From assembly GCA_030268105.1 (NCBI GenBank), contig BSDZ01000088.1, forward strand, positions 56,251-120,250: DNA of 64,000 nucleotides. The letters are read 5' to 3'. Position numbers and translations under genes: made by a program. Position 1 is the stretch's first letter. The number at the start of each line of letters is the position of its first letter. This document shows positions 60,301-64,000 of the stretch, piece by piece. The notes under the pieces are model-generated. The model was not told where the DNA came from. It saw only the letters and a list, made by a program, of their open reading frames with translations, and made no database searches. Source of the stretch: Volvox africanus. Lineage: Eukaryota; Chlorophyta; Chlorophyceae; Chlamydomonadales; Volvocaceae.

Positions 60301-61635
60301 CCGGGGAGAAGTGGAGAAGTGGAGAAGAGGATTGCCCATTACGGCTTTAAAAAGGGGACGGATGGGGCAAAAAGAAGAGCTGGGGACAACGGAAGAAGAG
60401 GTCGGGGCGAGGCGGGGTGGAGTGGGGTGGGGTGGAAAAACACCATGTGTCAGTCGGGGATGCAGCAGAGCACTTGAGGCCGCGGGAGAAGGGATTGCAT
60501 CTTTGCTTGCAACAGGGTTTTAGGAAAATGGGGCACGTAGAGAAATGGGGCGGGCTCGCAGCAAGACACATGAGGATGCAGCACCCCCTGTGCACAACAA
60601 CTGGAGCGACGGTGTGGTGTTCCGGGGGCAAAGCCTGGCTACCGCTCGTCCAGTAGTCGGAGGACATCTGCCTTTATTGTGACACATAGATAGATGGCTG
60701 GTTATTTAAGACGCCTGACAATCGATTCACAAGGACCCGCCCATACCCGCGCTGCCGGGGCAAACCTCCATGTCACTTGCCCCTTATGAAAAGATTGGGA
60801 AGGTTTGATAAAACTTCGTGGTTTGGCTCCCCCCCCGAGCGATTCGGCAACGTTTTCATGGTCGTAGTAGTTGTCGCACTTGGCGGGTTGGATGGGTCAC
60901 ATGGATGATGAGCAGGGTCCAACTAAGGAAATGCATCGTGGAGGAAGGCTGGAATGTTGTGTATCCCCGATGCATAACGTGTCGAAATATATCGGGAATG
61001 AGGGTTTGCCCAAATTCTGTATGTGGGCAACTTCTGCATTCATACCGAGACTAGGGCAGTCCGGCTAGTGAGAGGCTACAAGGGTGATACGAAATTCACA
61101 ATAAAAACGATGGCGGATTTTTCCAAATTCACAATAAAAACGATGGCGGATTGTTATAATATACATGGCAAGGGCGGCGCTGTCTGTGCTATGTGTCCGC
61201 CCGGACATGTGAATGAGGCATGGCCATGGCGTCATCCGGCACAATAACCAACCTGGTCGCCTGGTGCTCCGCCAACGCAAGCACTGCTTGACTAAGAGTG
61301 TCCACAAGACTGTCCATCGCTGAAGCTAACACGGCGTATGAACCAGAGAGGACAAATGCCACAATTTTTACCACAAGCAACGCGATGTTGACGACCCAGC
61401 TTGCATTGATTCCAATTCTGATTTGACGGACAAATTTCTCAGCATCCTCGGTTGCAGAAGGCAACGACTGAACGTAGTTGTCCTCTTGAAGGTGAGGTGC
61501 TGCCTCAACATCGGCTCCATTCAAAGATAAACTCCTGGAGTTTCGATGCAACGATCTTTCATTTCTCAAGAAGGCTTGTGGATTGACAATGCTGATGGTT
61601 TGCCCCGAGGCAACTGAGTTACATAACTGAGCCAT
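57371..61635 (-). CDS. MTP: Cation diffusion facilitator, manganese type (MTP family), 3' end incomplete
   Basis: CDF transporters exchange divalent metal for protons across organelle or plasma membranes. Exons: 61635-61253, 60270-60137, 59774-59672, 59225-59056, an unresolved segment, 58009-57890 and 57445-57371. The N-terminus is about 70 hydrophilic residues. The first membrane part reads NASWVVNIALLVVKIVAFVL and SYAVLASAMDSLVDTLSQAV; the next RFPIGRTRISELAVLACAAI; then VKAEAILFIVLGGCYGL, LALAQDHLNDVMSNVAAIVG and VDPL. Metal sites are DSLVD and DHLND, the DxxxD pairs of Mn-type CDFs rather than the HxxxD of zinc types. The cytosolic domain shows SNVVVEVDVVMPSDMSVRDS, HDIALALQHK and VERAFVHVDYEQRDLEEHK. 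Frame slips occur at AA 59724-59725 and AAA 59148-59150, with two more near 59090-59117. The final exon after the donor at 57370 and the exon before 58009 were not found. Confidence 0.88.
57505..57578. repeat. GGAGGGGGA polypurine repeat
   Basis: Eight or so copies of GGAGGGGGA lie in the CDF intron between 57890 and 57445. The pure purine strand resembles the larger tract at 43.0-43.3 kb. Confidence 0.9.
57686..57717. repeat. GT repeat followed by a G10 run
   Basis: TGTGTTTGTGTGTGTGTGTG followed by about ten G, in the same CDF intron as the polypurine repeat. Confidence 0.85.
58030..58236. repeat. CCATAA array passing into TTATCA hexanucleotide array
   Basis: ACCATAACC units change to ACC, then ATC triplets, then about 23 near-perfect TCATTA hexamers, with one interruption near 58140. 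The array sits just upstream (in the direction of transcription) of CDF exon 58009-57890, inside an intron. Frames through it give His-Tyr or Asp-Asn repeats and are not genes. Confidence 0.95.
61091..61156. repeat. Tandem duplication of a 34-base unit
   Basis: AAATTCACAATAAAAACGAT followed by GGCGGATT occurs twice in direct succession, the copies 34 bases apart. It lies in the first CDF intron (60271-61252). Confidence 0.9.
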
Positions 61636-64000
61636 GAGGCTGCGTTAAGTTCGTGTTCACATAGCTGGATTTCATAAATCTAACCTTACTAAAATCCAAG
61701 CCAATTTTTGCGTGAATGCAGCATAATGAAGTGCAACGGAAGGTTCGGACTGCTGTCATAGGTCGCACAGGGAAGGGCGTTGCACACTTGCAACCTTTTC
61801 CGTTAACTTCATAGATATAGATATATTTCACAGTATCAGAAGTGATTGTCATAACTGCATCCGATAATGTTACATGGCCGGGCTGTACATGCCATCGTAC
61901 GCTAAACTTAACTTGAGGCTGCGACCAGCACATAGGACATATGGCAATGGGTATAAGGAGTAAAGAACAGGTGAGCCGCCTCCAGAGGGCGGAAATCAAG
62001 TGACACTCGGCTGTCGGTTCAGAGTACACACAAAAACTAACTTTTTTTCCAGTTTTCGTCAAGTTTCAAAATGCTTTGTTTTTATAATTTTAATGAAATG
62101 TATATGGTTCTGCGTGACTGCGGCCCAAGTCGCTGTAGGTTTCCTTGAGCATCAACAGCTTTGCGGTCTATATGCGACATTAGTAGTTCATTCTAAAGTT
62201 AACTACGTTTTATCCAGCGAACTCGACGTTGAAGCGCGTTTCTCCGTGCCTTCGGAGCTGATTGCCGCGTCAAAACATGGTAGTTCAGTAAACCTAAGGG
62301 CGCCTTAATTATATCACGGTTCAGGCAGGTTACTATAAATACATTGCCAAGTAACAACCCAGGTCGAATCAGAGGTACCGGGTGGTGCGAGGCAGCTAGC
62401 ACTCGCCAGCTGCCCGGAGAGGGAGGGCCATAGTCTTACCCGTTCCTACCTCACCCTGCAGGGATTGTACCTTCCGACCTCTTTCTCCTCCTTGCCTTCC
62501 TTGCCGTATTTGGGATTGATTGGCACCTTTTGTATGCAGCGCTTTCGTAGTCTTTCACCTGATTGCGTTGGTTAATCGAGTGCAGTTATCCTGCGGAGTA
62601 CTGAGGCCTGTATGGCACGACCCAGCAGCATTGCCTGATACCTAAGAAGCCATACACTATTAGCAACCGTTCCTGGGGAACAATTTATTGCTTAGGGAGT
62701 CATCTAAGGTCAGGCGGCTGCGACTTATTGGGAAATCAAACTCACAACAGATACGCAGGGGAGATCAGCAGGGGTAGATATCCATGCAGGAGATCAGGGC
62801 GGACCTGCTAGACAAATACAGTCAGGACCCAACAAGGAAAGGACCTAACGGGCATTTCTACTTAAAAGTTTGCTGGCCAGCTTTTGTCACATTATAATAT
62901 GCTGAGCCCTGCTAAGCATGCGCCCGACTGCATTCAGCACGCAGTCGGGTTTCCCCAAGCATTATCGCCGCAATTATTTCTAGGGAAGCTTGTTTTTAAC
63001 GGAAAGAAGCATGCGATGCGACCGCCAACACGGGAGACCACCAACCACATTGGTCCCTTGCCAAGTTGCCATACCAGCGCCGCGGACCGAGAATCCTACC
63101 CATCGACATGCCCTGCACACAGCCGAAAACGAAAAAGCCAGCCGCATCATCTCACACCAGGCCGTCAGAGATTTGGTAAGAGGAAGCGGTGGCCGTATAC
63201 TAATACATGCACGGGCCGTGCAGCAAAGGAACCACGAGCCCCGTCCGGTCCGAACATGCGTGCATGATAATAAAACGTAATGCGTGGTTGCAATTATGCC
63301 CATCTGCACTCAGAACCAGAATGCGGTCCGCGAGTGGAGATTATTTCGAAAACTGTAATCCTCGAGTGCGTGTTCTGGACCTTGAGACACACATACACAC
63401 GTACACATACATTGCAACGGAGGAGGGTCTCGAGTGATGCCGTGTCCGTTCGCATAAAAACACAGGACCGAGTCACAGTCGCAATCATGGGCTCACAGAT
63501 CCGCAGAAATCAACCGCACTTGCTGTGACAGCTCCCGCAGGCTGTAGAGATCCTCACGCATCCCATTGCGGCTGCCCTACATCCTGGCGGCCCCTTCCGA
63601 GGTATGCTTGATGGCTAGGCCCATTCAGATATGGAAAGGGATCAGCCACATGAATGGAATAACTCTGGTGCGACATGGAAACCCAATCCAGTACAGCCCG
63701 GTACAGCCCGGTGCTGGGCTAAAAGCAATCATACGGCGTGAAGACATACGCCGCTTTTATGGATAGATTCATTTTTTATATAGCACATACATCTCTGATG
63801 GTGTAGTTGGCACTGCAACCGTAGTGTGTGATGCAGCCAAGCATCAGTGGGTGAGATACCAGCCACCAGTTCCTGCGCCAACGCAGTTCCTGCCTCCACG
63901 CCCTGGCCTCCGTTCTGATTAACGGGGACGACGGCTTCGCTAGCGGTTCCGTTTACCTGTTAATATCCCCCCACCACCACCACGACGGGATCTTCCCGAG
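61636..64000. other. Upstream of the CDF gene to the window edge, no confident gene
   Basis: The minus-strand frame 62062-61619 overlaps the CDF start and reads VKFSVRWHVQPGHVTLSDAV and similar plausible protein sequence, but no family or splice structure emerged; it may be 5' UTR or another exon. The part from 62.4 to 64 kb contains scattered short frames only. A segment near 63540-63610 (EILTHPIAAALHPGGPFRG) could be an exon of a gene extending past the edge. Confidence 0.35.

Noticed and set aside
1..64000. Bacterial-style operons, ribosome-binding sites or phage modules
   Set aside because: Genes are intron-rich, monocistronic and of plant/algal families; prokaryotic signals are not expected or seen.

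Overview
This is nuclear DNA of a green alga, most likely a volvocine chlorophyte related to Volvox or Chlamydomonas. The evidence is the gene content (retrograde-IFT dynein intermediate chain, a cell-wall extensin-type arabinosyltransferase, plant-like DUF220, BRCA2, an Mn-type CDF transporter), many short GT-AG introns with phases that join cleanly, glycine/alanine-rich coding insertions and moderate GC. That placement is inference; no species is claimed. No operons, CRISPR arrays or rRNA genes are present. Gene models were built by hand from reading frame, splice sites and remembered family motifs.

Layout: BRCA2 (+, about 1.24-9.96 kb, 5' end unresolved); a DUF220/SRPBCC lipid-binding-fold protein (-, 11.19-14.07 kb); an unrecognised low-complexity gene (-, 16.05-18.32 kb); a gene-poor stretch (18.3-22.3 kb) with one candidate exon; a complete 10-exon GT77 arabinosyltransferase of the RRA type (-, 22.29-26.64 kb); a complete 12-exon dynein-2 intermediate chain FAP133/WDR34 (+, 27.14-32.81 kb), divergent from the previous gene across about 500 bp; a decayed stretch ending in a Ty3/gypsy integrase remnant (36.19-36.47 kb); a full-length Ty1/copia element with near-identical LTRs and a 5-bp target duplication (36.73-41.26 kb); a 3-mercaptopyruvate sulfurtransferase (-, 41.77-45.04 kb); a PepD-type M20 dipeptidase (+, 46.05-54.53 kb) with an antisense tRNA-Lys in one intron; a manganese-type CDF transporter (-, 57.37-61.64 kb); and an unassigned right edge.

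The genes are independent housekeeping functions (recombination repair, intraflagellar transport, wall glycosylation, sulfur metabolism, peptide turnover, metal transport), not a pathway cluster. The most striking global observation is that frames in the right-hand half (copia gag-pol, sulfurtransferase, dipeptidase, CDF) are broken again and again by single-base gains or losses, mostly in homopolymer runs, while exon phases and family motifs are otherwise conserved. The genes between 11 and 33 kb (apart from the unrecognised one) join without any such break. This looks more like homopolymer error in the assembly than pseudogenisation, but the sequence alone cannot settle it. I did not find a clearly new biological system; the candidates worth checking are a GACCCNNGGGTC palindrome that recurs six times, an LTR element ending in TA, and twin LC8-binding TQT motifs in FAP133.
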